From: Blattamonas nauphoetae
Lineage: Eukaryota; Preaxostyla; Oxymonadida
Direction: 5' to 3'
NCBI GenBank assembly: GCA_033064195.1
Contig: JARBJD010000088.1
Coordinates: 62,001 to 126,000 of the forward strand
DNA length: 64,000 nucleotides
The position numbers and the translations under genes are program-made. This document shows, one piece after another, positions 11,992 through 23,391 of the stretch; position 1 is the stretch's first letter, and every line of letters starts with the position of its first letter. The notes under the pieces are model-generated. The model was not told where the DNA came from. It was given only the letters and a program-made list of their open reading frames with translations, and searched no databases.

Positions 11992-12654
11992 TATCTCACA
12001 ATCCGAGATTGAGTGAGCAATTCCACGCAGAAACGAATTGTTTCCTGATGGTTGAAACCGTGGATGGGAACTGATCTCCAAACGATGAAGAAACAAGAGG
12101 AAGGAGCAGGTGAGAGTTTTCACTTCGATGCGACACTTCCTCAAACAGCATTTCACACCATCCAAAGTGAGAACCTCCATCAACAAGAAATGGGCTTTGG
12201 AAGCCGTTCGACCAAATATCACTTCGGGACACGGTGACGTCAGACGACGAAACACGAGCGATGAACGATCCACCAGTGCTCGCTGTCAGGGTCATATCAA
12301 ACAGCGAAAGGGTCGAATTCCTCACAGCAAAGATTGGGCTGATATTCGGACGATCTTTCGACATCATTTCGTCTTCATCGTTCAGACTGGGAACGAGCAG
12401 GTTGTTGGAGTGCAAATTTCGGTGCAATGTCCACAAAGAGACAATGTTCTTTCCTCAATGAGGATATTCTGGCCATGGTGAACGAAATTCTGAAGCGTCA
12501 GATTGACATGTGTTGTATCGTTGGAGTTGCGGGGAAATAGGTCAGCGAGAAAATTGTCGAGTGGCAGAGCAGTATGGTCGTCAGCGAGGGCAGAGACATA
12601 ATGATGGTGGGAGACGAGCGATACGGAAACGAAAATCAACTGAACCAGCATCAT
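11992..12654 (-). pseudogene. Gene A piece 1: signal peptide and amino-terminal beta-helix region
   Basis: The ATG at 12654 opens a hydrophobic leader (MMLVQLIFVSVSLVS) typical of a secretory signal peptide. The segment then resembles the amino-terminal part of K1-K3: the stretch VRNSTLSLFDMTL matches IRNSTVSLTSLCL in K2, and SISDCEI at its end matches SISDCCL there. Two different frames are needed between about 12450 and 12000, so at least two frame changes are present. This argues for a pseudogene, since K1-K3 read through the same region without introns. The 3' end is the TA target of the element at 10691-11991. Confidence 0.7.
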
Positions 12655-12841
12655 TCAAAGCGTCAAACTTGATCTGAACCATTGTTTGAAAAAGACTGTC
12701 CAACAGTTTCAACGCAATCAGCAGAGAAGAGAAGTGATGCAGGTATAAGAAAGAGAGTGAAGTGAGGATGGTTCGGCAGACGAGGTGGAGCTTAACACAA
12801 CTGGAAGAGCGAAGAATGTGGGGTTGTCAGACAACCAACCT

Positions 12842-15040
12842 TCACCAGAGATCGTCCGCATTGAAAGTTTGCTCGATCCGAAATGATCTCGCATAATATT
12901 GAAGGTTCTGATTGGTATCCACGCCGATCCCCACCACTCGCAATTCGAACGCATCATCCCACCCATCTTCTCTCAAACGCACTTCTCGTCTCTTCTGCCG
13001 CTCTCGCTTGTCTCTTTTCCATGAATATGTTCTGTCCAACAAACTATAGAAAACAATTGTGAAATTCTCTTCGTTCTCCATCTCGACCATCTGCCGGACT
13101 TCCCATTTCACAAGTTCTGACATAAAGTCGGCATCGTGTTCGTCCGATCGAAGTTCCATGTTTTTGATGTGATGGTGGATCACGCTAAGGCAATCTTCGA
13201 GTTCAGTTTTGTCTTCTTCGTCCAGAACGAGGTTGTCCGAATTCCGGAACATGAATTTGATGAATTGTTTGGCTGGCTCGAACACAGAAACACGAATGAG
13301 ACGATATTGGTCAAAGTGTGCTTCTTCATCGTCTCCAAACGGAAGCAACATGTTGGCTATAAAGCTGGTGAGGTCGAGGAGAGTTTTGGACTCCAAGAGA
13401 GGAAGAGAAACAAAATCGACAGTTTCAAACATCCTCCCAACAAGATTCGCTGTCATGAACTGTTCCTTCATCCATTCAAACTCAATAATGATGTTTGTGA
13501 TGGCGTGGATTGTGTTCCCTCTGACGTCTTTGTGATTGAGCTTGAGAGAGTGGAGAACGAGATCAGGTAATGATGGATCGTCGAGGACGATTGTTTGGAA
13601 GGAAGATTTGTGTGGTTCTGCGACATGGGGTGTCAAATTGACGAAGAAATACCATCCATTGCTCAAAAAGGCTTCACATCCATCTCGAAGACCTTTCAGA
13701 GAATCACTCATTCTGGTGTCATTACTAGAAACTATTGGAGTGGTTGGAGAAGAGTCGGAGGGAAGAGAAGTGATGAGAGGGTCGATGTTTGAAATGTCCG
13801 TGAGAATCGTTGGGAGAGCTTCCTTCACAAAGAGAATCAATTCTCGGATGATCTCAGAATCAACCTGAAATGATGAGAAAGAATGAAAAGAGGCAAAACA
13901 CACTTTAGTAGGAGGAGTGGCTCGCAGAAGGAGAATTGGGATGCGAAATGAAAGTGAACAGAATCGCAGGGAATCTGTCAATATAACTGGAACATCTTTC
14001 ATGAGTTTGATGTATTTTGGGAGGTGTGAAGGATCAGTTGGGAGATTAGTTTGGAATTCGGAGAAAACGATTCGGAGTTTCTTTGTCAGAGCAGCTAAGA
14101 AGGAGAGACCAGAATATTGTTGGTGTGGGGAAGATGATGGAAAGATGGGTGAGGGGAGATGTGTGATGACAGTTGGATCTCGTTGGACGACCCGGTAAAG
14201 AGCCAAGAGAGATTTATGGGCGATTCTGAGTTGAGGAGAGAGAGAAATCCGAGCCAAAGTGGTGGCAACTGCAGATGGAGGTGATAATTCTCCAAACTTG
14301 TTGAAAGTGGAAATGATGAAGTCCTTATGTCGGAGAAAAACCGAGTCGGCGATTTCAGGTTCGAAAAAGAGTGACTCCATGCAAGAACAACACTGAAAAC
14401 AAATGAGCAAGAAGCAAGAATGAAACACACTGATTCCAATGCACGGTACTTCGACCAATCTTCGAATTGCGTGATCACGAAAAAAGGGATTTCAGAGGAA
14501 AGCGAGGAGCGAACGAACGAGGGCGATTTCGAATCTGAAAGAAAGCAAAAAAGATATCCATCATCACAATCAAGAAAACCACAAACAAAGAATCTCAAGC
14601 AATTTCATCAGTTCAGCCTGAAAGCGAGATTGAACAGAACAGAAAACGAGACCACAAGTCCAGATGAGTGTGTTCCACAGCACAATGGAGACAGAAATCG
14701 ACACCAACCATCACATGTGTCATCCGACCCACTTTCTGAAACACACCCACAACATCCAAGACATGCATCAATTAATCGAAGAAGAAAACAAGAATACACA
14801 CCAGATGCCACTTTTTGCAATTGTCGGAGCGTATCAACAATCCCTTCTTCATCATCACATTGCAATACTTCGAGAAGGGATGAGATGTTTAACTGAAAGC
14901 GAGAGAGATGAAAAACGAAATCGACAAACCAGATTCCAACCGGGTGGACTGTTCACCGCACTCGGTAAGAGATCCCCATTCACAACAGACTCCTTTGCAG
15001 ACATCGAGGAGTCACCGGATACGTTTGTGGCGAGAGTCAT
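12842..15040 (-). CDS. B1: six-exon alpha-helical protein of unknown function (616 aa)
   Basis: Exons read from comparison with B3-B5: 14930-15040, 14800-14892, 14587-14617, 14431-14534, 13904-14392 and 12842-13864, giving 617 codons including TGA. Introns are 37, 182, 52, 38 and 39 nt, all GT-AG, with donors GTTTGT or GTGTGT/GTGTAT. The protein starts MTLATNVSGDSSM and is mostly amphipathic helices, suggesting an alpha-solenoid, with a charged carboxyl end (WKRDKRERQKRREV then GWDDAFELRVVGIG) shared by all B copies. There is no signal peptide; the helix-like CCSCMESLFF start of exon 5 is not a membrane segment. It is the only B gene here without an inserted element. The family is lineage-specific as far as I can tell; no enzymatic motif is seen. 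Confidence 0.8.
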
Positions 15041-15565
15041 CGAAAATCAATTTATTATGGGTTCCTTTTCATTCGGATCCAAACAAGAGTAAAAACATGG
15101 AAACAAATATCAGAAGAAATGAAATTTGGGACATTCATCAAAACAAAAGTCATTTTGGAAGTCTGGAAAGGATGAACGTTGAGAGCGAGTCTGAAGTCGG
15201 AACAGGGGCGAAAGCAGCTTCTTCCAACATGGATAGAGCAACAAATGAATTGATGGACGAACAAACGGGATCAACAGTGGCAGAAGGAGCTGCGAGTGGA
15301 GGAGAGGGTGTTCTGAGAGGAGAGAATGAGGAAGAACAGCACAGTCTGCGTGAAGCCGGCGAGAAGGGCGGGGTTGGTGGGTGTGATTGAGAGCGGAGCA
15401 GTGGGGGAGGTGGACGGGGTGGGTTGAGGGATGGATGAGAGGGTGTTGACGACAAGTCTGCGAACAGAGAGGAAGTTGATCGATGAAGTCAAGCTGATGA
15501 AAAAAAGGGAAGATTGACTCCTCTCTTCTTCATCTCCCTTCCTCCTTCTCCCTTCCATCCTTGTT
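15041..15565. other. Spacer, no supported gene
   Basis: Purine-rich on the plus strand, with several overlapping open frames on both strands (for example 15271-15558 minus, 14908-15390 plus) that lack recognisable motifs and look like low-complexity shadows. The 3' end of the PARG-like gene may extend into it (a minus-strand phrase NFLSVRRLVVNTLSS is helix-like), but this could not be shown. Confidence 0.5.
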
Positions 15566-16960
15566 TTAGTCTCTCCACTCTTTCCTCACATTCTTCGTTT
15601 CTTCGTTCTCTCGTGCGCACAATCGCATCTCCTCCACTCCTCCCTCCCTCGCTGCCAGCCACTCAATCAGAATCTTCAGAACACGGTTCCCGCTGAACGC
15701 CCCGCAACCCCAATGCCCAGTCGAGAGCGAGGGGCGCTTGCCTGGCTGCTCAGACGACGACGCGGACGGCGGCAGAGATGAGACAAACGAGAACCCGACA
15801 AACGCCTTGTTCAGCTCCCTGTCCACCGAACACTGAGACCACTGATTGTGAAGGTGGTTCCCCAACATCATAGTTCCCCGACCAAGCCGGACTTGTTCAT
15901 CAAGTCGGACAAAGGGTAGGTATGTCAAGGATACCTCCTTATTTGACTGTAAAGTTGATTGATAATCGCTTTACGGCTTCAACAAAGAGTTTGAGAACGA
16001 TCAGACCATTCATTGTATTTGTTCACTTCCCTCATCCATTTTTGCTATTCTCACACAATAGCCAATCGAGCAAAGAGGTGAAGTGATTAAATAACATTTG
16101 GAACTATTTAGATGTATGTTCAGTTCATCCCCCCATCGAGGATGAGAATGGATCCATCGAAGAAGAAGTTGACGACGGAGAGTTTTGTGGGTGCCAATTG
16201 ATTGTTTTCAGCCTCTCGCAACCAATTGAAGCGGATTCAGACGACTTGTATCATTTTTGCTTGGAATGGAGAATGTGAATGAGATTCTGTTTGCCTCATC
16301 TCGGATCTACTGTGAAAAAAGTGAGGAAACCTTAAAATTGCAATCATAAGGCAGTTTGAGGAACACACCATCATTCCAAGATCCAAGTAGTTGGGATGAA
16401 TGCCATTGGAGATCTTGTTGAGCATGCCATTCCGGAAGTGAACAGATTCCATCTTATTGAGAGGAATGAGAGATACAAACATCAAAAGACCTTTATCCTG
16501 CAGAAAGGTCGTCGGATGCGTGATTCTTGCGGGTCGGAGAAGACCTTCGTAGAATGAAAACAAGAACATTTTCAACCTCAAAATTGGTCTGTCAAGGTGC
16601 ACATTATGAATATAGCGTGGAGACACATCACTAACATCAATGCTGATGTGAGTTTAGACCTCCGAGAACTGTGATGCATGTCCATTCAGGTTCGGATTTG
16701 AAAAAGCACCCATTGATCGTGTCTTTCTTCTCAGAAATACCAATTTTTACTCAACACTCGCATATCGAAATGAAGAAATTATCATGCAACTAGAAAGTAT
16801 TGTTGTCCTACCTGATGAACAAGTCCGGCCTAATCGGAGGACTATCACTCCAGAGAAGCAGAGTGCATCAATCGCGATAATTCGGCTTTTGGGGATGTCG
16901 GACGGAGGTCTTGAGAGATGGACGAGAATCCATAAAATCAACGAGAAAAGAAGAGATCAG
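15566..16960 (-). pseudogene. PARG: PARG-like (poly(ADP-ribose) glycohydrolase) fragment carrying an inserted element
   Basis: The stretch 15870-15620 encodes VDRELNKAFVGF and then GHWGCGAFSGNRVLK followed by LIEWLAA. These match the carboxyl half of eukaryotic PARG (RELNKAYCGF; TGNWGCGAFGGD...LK). Upstream, 16960-16845 encodes SRIIAIDALCF, matching EIVAIDALHF, the block that precedes RELNKA in PARG. Between the two blocks lies the 970-bp element at 15873-16842. The catalytic GGG...QEE signature, expected further upstream, was not found, and the YFTFGD block downstream is also missing. So this is a partial or decayed gene. PARG removes poly(ADP-ribose) from proteins. The junction is not simply in frame across a TA, so an intron or a small change at the site is possible. 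Confidence 0.6.
15873..16842. mobile_element. Inverted-repeat DNA element, about 970 bp, candidate TA target
   Basis: The left end (15873 on) and right end (16842 back) are imperfect inverted repeats of about 30-40 bp sharing GCCGGACTTGTTCATCA. TA lies just outside both ends (15871-15872, 16843-16844), but unlike the other elements there is no second proof of the boundary. It separates two blocks of the PARG-like gene. Inside, on the minus strand, 16626-16370 is a clean open stretch (FLQDKGLLMFVSLIPLNKM) that may continue after a short GT-AG intron to a stop near 16220 (IRDEANRISFTF); I do not recognise it, and it could be transposase remnants. Confidence 0.6.
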
Positions 16961-17078
16961 CTCGTAAATCCAATCACAGCATGTTTTGGATGTCTTGGTT
17001 TCGCAGTTTGAGCTTTTTCTCAACAACAAGTGCCTGATGAAGTGGCACTGCATCTGTCGAATCGATTGAGTGGAAGTG

Positions 17079-18170
17079 TCAGAAGAGAGGTGAGAAGCCA
17101 AAACTCCGCATTCTCCACTGTTGCTTGTTTTCTCTGATTGTGGTGAGATGAATCCCAATCACATCAATCCCTGTCTCGTAGTCGTCTAAAATCGATGAAT
17201 TAAACACAGCGAACACGACACGATCAAACGATCCGTACATCACCAGATACATCCGAACAGAATCAGAGGCGACATTGACAAAATTGTGGCAGAACACGAA
17301 TGCGATAGAAACAACAGCTGGAAAGGATGATCTGAGAAGATGAAGAGGAAGAAACGGTCCAGAGAGAACAAACAGGATATTTCAGGAGATGTGCTCAAGG
17401 TGTCTGTATCTGATGGAGGAAGAAGTGAAAACTGAAAACGATGAATACAGTGAGACCATCCCGGAAGAAGTGAAATATCGCACACACTGAGACAGAACGA
17501 GTACTCCATCGGCAAGTGAGTACCTTTGCGACATGAGGATATTGACATGAGTCCAGAAGGACGTAGCTGTGGGTGGTGTGATGAGAGAGCGTATACCTGA
17601 ACGAGTGGAGAGTCGAAGTGGGCAGGAACGCTGAGCCAACGAAGAGCCACAACAATCTCTCCAACGCCTCTCAACAAGTCGAGCTCGAGATGATCCATCT
17701 TCATCTCCAACGGAGCAAGCATCTTGAAGACTTTGGCGAGAGACGAGCAAGCACCAAGGGGAGCTGTGAATGGACTAAATGCGTGCAAGCATGTGAGAGA
17801 CGCTTTCCAAATCTCGTGTGTGGCTTTGATACGAGCCATCGACGAAGAGCATTGGGGTGGCGATGAAAGAGAAAGTGGAGTCCAACGTAAGGAACCGTTC
17901 GAACAGCAGATCCATCGTGAGGAAGGAGTGTTTGTGTTTGGGGGAGATGGATGTGTAGTGAAGGAAGAAAGCTGGAGCCATTGATTGTGTGAACTTGTTT
18001 GGGTTTAATGCCAAATCCTTTGTTATGAGATCTGTCATAGCAGAAGGGAAGTTGCAGCCACGATAGACAGACAAGAGATCCGACCTTCTCAGATCCGCAC
18101 ATCCAATTTGTTCTCCTTCCGACACAAAACAACAAAGCAACCGAAGGTATTCTTTTCAAAATGTGGACGA
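17079..18170 (-). pseudogene. Decayed alpha-helical gene, unknown function
   Basis: Three coding-looking minus-strand stretches lie in different frames: 18165-17845 (NPNKFTQSMAPAFFLHYT), 17839-17584 (EMKMDHLELDLLRGVGEI, then a possible donor GTATAC) and 17297-17079 (DSVRMYLVMYGSFDRVVF). They are helix-rich and resemble the alpha-solenoid style of the B and C families, but I could not align them with either. Frame changes near 17840 and 17580 may be short introns or decay. It could also be the 5' part of the PARG-like gene downstream; the sequence alone does not decide this. Confidence 0.4.
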
Positions 18171-18318
18171 GAAAGACTTCGGAGTCCGAATGACAGAAAA
18201 AGAGAGGCGCTGATTCACGCCCATTTCGATGGCATGAGAACCGCACGTGTGTTTGGCAATGGCATGATGAAACAATGCGATGAGAGTTGTGATTCATTAG
18301 CTGTCCATATCGTGCAGT

Positions 18319-19038
18319 TCACTGGATGAGAATGTGAGTTGTGAAACATTTGAACAAGTTCCCATTGAGGACATACTGATTTGTGATCAGAAATGTTACA
18401 AATCGATACGATGGGAGCACGACCTTCTGAAGGATCATTTCACGATTTTTGGATGGGTTAATAGAAAAAAAGTTGCCGACATCCATGAGAGATGAGGGAA
18501 ACTCAAGGTAGATGCAAGCGACTATGATCGATGGATTCCCCGAAAGTGGCAGCGTGTGAGGTTGGACTGTCGCGAACACTGAGGCGACGAGATCTGATTC
18601 CACGAGACCATCTTGAATAGCAGGTGATACAGTGCTTATTGTACAACGAAGGAACGAGAACGTTGCAGCAACCACAGTCGAGTGAGGAGATGAAAGCAGA
18701 GTCAGAATGCCCTCAACAAAGCCAGAAAGTGGTCTGGCTGAAGAGGGAACAAGGTCTGTCGCAAGTTTCGCTGCATAATCGTGTTCGGTCCATTTCGGTT
18801 CGAGGGTCTTCAGAAATCGGAAAGCTCTGTCTTGAAGTGCATCGTCAAAAGGGTATTCAGCTTTCACAAGAGCAACAAGCGAATAGTACATCTTCGATTT
18901 GTCCTCAAACGACAATTCTGAGTTGGCATTGAAATGCAGAAATGGTTCTTGTATTGGGCCCACAGATGAAGGTGAATACGGTGAACGATTCAAAGGGGCA
19001 CCAGAAGACGGTCCCAAACGAGATGTATCGTTTCCCAT
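18319..19038 (-). pseudogene. C0: truncated member of the C family (239 aa)
   Basis: Starts at an ATG (19038) with MGNDTSRLGPSS, whose Gly2 and Ser6 fit an N-myristoylation signal. It follows C1-C3 through SFEDKS, DLVPSS, QPHTLPLSGN and VLNGNLFKCF, then stops with TGA right after ILIQ, where the siblings continue FGPYHRPTLEF for another 115 residues. Sequence beyond 18319 is unrelated. So it has lost its last third at a breakpoint only about three codons from where C1 is split by its hAT-like element. Confidence 0.75.
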
Positions 19039-20042
19039 TGAAAAGCGAAGAGGATCATCCCATTTTGTGTCGCGAGTTGATCAAAAAAAAGTTGTTGCAT
19101 AAAGTATGAATTTATCCATCCAATGTGATGAAAATAAAGAGATGAAAGAAATCAATCATAATTGACAACGAATAAGTTCCTTTCTCGCATTTGTGGTGTT
19201 GCCAGATGGATCTGTCTCGTCCCGACGAGTGGGATGGAATTTGTGGGGCACAGCGAGGGTCAGTCGGTTGGGTGACATTTCAGAGGCGAGATCAGCCGAA
19301 TCTGGGAGCGAATGGGGAGAACGAGAAGGCGAGAAGAGAAGTTGGATGGAGTGAGATGGAAACAAAACAGACAAATTTGAGAAAAAGAGAAGCGTCCGGG
19401 GATGGTGCTGTTGAATCGTTGTTCCATGTTGGAGAACGAAGATAGGCGTTTCGATGGTGTTTAGCTTCGGGTTTTGTTTCCTTGCTTCAGAGCATGAATA
19501 AAACGCTGTCCAGTTTGACATTGGCATCAATAACATCCAGAGATACTGAAATATGGTTGAGAGAGACAAAGAAAGAGAGAGAAGGATTGGATTGATGGAT
19601 GGAGCGTGAAGAAAGAAAACAGAACAATGTGATGAAGGCAGAAATGGTGAATCTAAAAAATAATGCAGCACACCTAAAACACATCGGAGATGGCTGTGGA
19701 ATGGCGGGAATGCGAGGTACATCCCATTTCGATGAGATAAATGCGGAGTGTTTTGGTGATCGTTCAGAAGTCGAGAATGGGAATGATAAACTGGTAACGA
19801 TGCATCGTTCAGGGACACCAGGAATTGTTTGGAAAGAGGACGGTTGACGATGTGACAGTCAAAGACAGCCGCGCTGAGAATGACCAACCCAAAAGAGCAA
19901 ACCATTTCTGGACGATTGGAGGCGATCCCAGGATCTGTTCGTCGGCACCAGCAATCAGAGCATTCCCAACATCCGAAGATAGTCCGCGGAAATCATTGTT
20001 GAGTCATTCGAGTGAGGCGGCTTCGAAGAGTCAATTCAGATC
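19039..20042. repeat. C-array spacer, copy 1
   Basis: About 1 kb between the start of C0 and the stop of C1. Most of it is a near copy of 24154-25156 and, more distantly, 26240-27114, so it is part of the tandem unit. Long open frames on both strands (for example 19156-19905 minus, 249 codons) are not preserved in the other spacer copies and are judged accidental. It should hold the promoter of C0 and the 3' signals of C1; no specific motif stands out. Confidence 0.65.
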
Positions 20043-20371
20043 TCACATTTCAGGAATTATCACATTCGATCCGAGCATTCGTGAGATGCAGTGACACCTG
20101 TAAACAACACTGTGACCATAAAGTCCGTCCGTGTCGTGTTTCATCAATTGCTCGAGTGTGTCTTCGAAGCCTTCCGGAATCAGACTTAGCGCTGTCCGTT
20201 TTGCAGATTGGGCCACTTCTGTGTCTTCCTTCTTCCATTTTGCGAACGCCTCGTCGATATTTTGGAGAGTCATCCAGACACGATTATCATTTTCGATGAA
20301 CAAGAGACAACTTGCCAATGCCATCGCAATCGGAGATGCGAGAACAAACTCCAATGTTGGACGATGATATG

Positions 20372-23300
20372 CAGGGTTCTGATTGGTCCGACCATTTTAG
20401 GTAAAGCTGAGTACATTTGACCTCACGGGACCACTTTTTGGGTGGGATCATTTCGCCTAAATAGGCGCTTCGAATCCGCTCTCGATCTATGTCATTTTTG
20501 TCACTCGATCATACTCCAAATAATCATTTTTCACATTAACATTAATGTAAACCATCCAATGAACCTGTTTGAATCCTTCATTTTCCTCTGATGACGATTG
20601 ATTTGGTTTTTTTCAAATTCAAATGATTCACGATTCGTTATTACTTCTTCCCTAACAATTTGTATATTTCCCTCTCCCTTTTCCGACATAGATCTGATCC
20701 GATCCAACCATGGTCTTCTTTTCGCAATCAGTCCAGTCAACTCGAAGTGAAACACAAAGTGAGAAGAAGAAGTGATGAAAGCTGCGAATGTGATTACTTC
20801 CTATTCATTCAGCAAAGAGTGTTATGAAAATCATATCAAGGAGATGTGTACACAATGGAACACTTCTTCCGAATCCACAGACCACATCACAAAAATGGAC
20901 TCACTTGTCATCCTCTATGATCAACGCCTGCTAAAAATCTCACGAACTGAACCCGAAGAGCTCTTTTCGCCCGCATATGAATATATCAATCACGTCATTA
21001 TCAAGTCTGCCCCATTCCATCGCTTTTGATTTCTCATATTCTTCTCTCTGGCTTCTTCTCTCTATTTCCACTTCTGTTGTCCGCTATTCACAACTATAGT
21101 CTCCGATCGCATCTAAGTACACTCTCGTCAGACACGAAACAGAATGGGGAGCAGCTCTCCGACTTCCTCACCCAAAATGCGATTTGTCAGTCACATTTGA
21201 AAGTACTCTCTCGCCTACTCACAGATTCGCATATACCACTGAAATCACTGATGGCCACCCTTGTGCAAATCGGTTCCCAGATGATATTCACCCTGGCTGA
21301 CATCGACGATCAGTTTGTTGGAGTGATCTCTCTCCTATTTTGGACTTTACCCATTCCGTTCTCCATACCATTGTGTAATTTCTGATTCCCTTCCTTTTTT
21401 ATCCTTTTTAGTGCAATATTTCAGCTCTTTCCCTCAGCACAACAGAGTAGACTGGAAACCGTCGTTAAGCTCGCTCCCTCTCTCTGAGATCTACGAATCA
21501 TCATGCACTCATCCACTGTGCTTGACGTCTTTACACTGTTCGGGAAAACTCGATTCTCTCGTCGGTTTCGTGTCGATCCCTCTCGCTCAGCCACTCCATC
21601 TCTCTTCACAAATTTCGCCAGCTTCAGATCCATCTCTAAACCCTTTTCAGCCATTTTCTGCAAGGATCTCTCCCACACCATCATCGACAGGGTTCCTTGT
21701 CACGAATCTCGTCTTCAACCTCTTGCGAACGTTTTTACGTCTCCACTCAAACCTGACCGTGCATTGGTGCTGCATTCGTCAGAAGTGGTGAAGATACTGC
21801 TCGAGGGCGCAGGAAGAATGATGCGAAATGGGATGTGGCAGACAAAACTGAAAAGGCCCAGCCTTTCCCTTCATCTCCGAATATATCCTGAGGATCTTTA
21901 ATCTTTTGTTTGTGCTGAGTACGAATCTCCCAATCACCGACACCATCCTCGACACTGACTTCATCACTACTCATGGCTACTTGAAGCTCAAACAACTTGT
22001 TATGATGTTTATCATTCGAGAAGAGTTCAAAGAGACTCTGACGGAACACTCTCCACCTTTTTTGTCGATGCCAGGAACCACAACCAGACCTGCCTCTTTT
22101 TTTGCAATTGATGGCTCCAACTCGAAAACAGATCCAAATCGACGCAACTCGGGTATTTTTGTATCAGGGAAATGATCGTTTGTTCTATTAATTCGCTTCA
22201 TTGCTGTAGGATATGTCGATCTTGATCACATTTCTCCATCGCTTCTTCATTCTTCTAACAGAACCAAATGCGCTCACCACTTCAGCAATTCAGCTCATTC
22301 CACCCTCTTCAATAGATCTTCCACTTCCTCCGCAATCTCATCCATCCATCCATCCATCCGACTCTCAAGCGAGGTTTCTCTCATCGACGTGGATGATGCC
22401 TCGTCTATTCGTCCATCACACCCTGCTCCCCACCCAATCGATTCATATCCCCACCTTTCGTCGTCTGAATCGATGGTTGAAGAGCCATGGACATCTCTTG
22501 AACTCTCATCGAAGTTACATTTTCGAGATCTCCCCTCCGCCCAGCACTCACCAGAAATATGGGCATTCACCTCAATTGGATCCCCATATACGCTTCCACC
22601 TGTTACGATGAATGTAGGGTCCTCAAAAGCACTTGCGACGATGTCTTCCATTTGTGATGAATCTATTCAATGACAACTCCTCCAGCTGCTCATCCAAACC
22701 CGAATCTCCGCCATATTGAAGCATCCATCACCTTCCAAAGGGCACACCCCGCCAAATCGAGACGATCTTCGGCGTCGTTTGGAGAGCCAAGGCTGAGCTC
22801 AAGACTGATCCAAATCGTGCTGAAATGTTTTCTGATTGTGTCTGTCAAGATCGCGACACTGTTCAAGTTGTTTGTACGCTAGTAGATCCTGACGACAGGA
22901 AATTAGGCTATTTTAGGGGATGCGGAACTGATCAACTTTTGCAACCTCCTCCGACCCTCCACACCGCCGACGGAAGCACACGCCACCAACTCGACTCATA
23001 TCCGTCCATTACACACTCTACACGTCGTTGCCATCGACTTAATCGCTAAGCTGCTTGCAAGACTCCCCTAACCATGATGACTGATCGCCGCCACATCCCC
23101 ACCTCATGCTGGACTTCACATTCCCCTCTCACACTAAACGAGATCTATTCCATCCTCTACTCGCTTTCTCTGATCTTCCGAGCCCGGAATGTACAATTTC
23201 ATTGCAGAACGACATCAAAGCATGTCGTGTCCCTATTTTTTCACTCTATGGCTTTTTATGTTTCATATCAAAAATTTATAGATAATATGATAGTGATATG

Positions 23301-23391
23301 ATGAAATAGAGTGAAAGAAAAGGAAATTATAAAGCAGGAATTTGGTGGGATCAAAAAAGCGTGGGATCAGTGGGATCAAATCAGAACCCTG
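20372..23391. mobile_element. hAT-like element, 3,020 bp, 8-bp target duplication, no transposase seen
   Basis: Flanked by ATGATATG at 20364-20371 and 23392-23399. Inverted ends share CAGGGTTCTGATT (CAGGG is a common hAT terminus). Removal restores C1 to its sibling length and frame. In place of a transposase the interior holds plus-strand host-like coding stretches (20772-22675). Near the right end GTGGGATCA-type repeats recur, and a related TGGGATCA lies near the left end, possible subterminal sites. Confidence 0.85.
20772..22675 (+). pseudogene. Host-like coding stretches carried inside the hAT-like element
   Basis: 20772-21029 (85 codons), 21026-21385 (119 codons) and later stretches near 21920-22060 and 22370-22672 read as coherent helical or Ser-rich protein (phrases QMIFTLADIDDQFVGVI, GYLKLKQLVMMFIIREEF, SLIDVDDASS). 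Frames change between them, either through small introns (a GT...TTTTTAG candidate lies at 21379-21415) or decay. None resembles a hAT transposase. The likeliest reading is a fragment of a host gene captured by the element; a degenerate, unfamiliar transposase is the alternative. Confidence 0.4.

Larger units (their letters stand above)
1..12654 (-). pseudogene. Gene A: giant surface beta-helix/Ig-like/membrane protein gene cut by four DNA elements
   Basis: One minus-strand host gene runs from an ATG at 12654 past the left edge. Its coding pieces are 12654-11992, 10690-9358, 8708-8694, 4029-3162 and 2137-1. They are separated by elements at 10691-11991, 8709-9357, 4030-8693 and 2138-3161, each flanked by a target duplication. 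Joining pieces across each element (one target copy kept) keeps the reading frame. The order of parts matches K1-K3 further right: signal peptide, beta-helix, Ig-like repeats, second beta-helix, membrane helix, cytoplasmic tail. Besides the insertions it has frame changes between about 12.45 and 12.0 kb and an in-frame TGA at 3365-3367, so it is probably dead. The kinase-like tail, if present, lies outside the window. Confidence 0.82.

Noticed and set aside
19156-19905. 249-codon minus-strand open frame starting with a signal-like leader
   Set aside because: It lies in a spacer that is repeated at 24154-25156, where the frame is not kept; composition is that of complementary purine-rich DNA.
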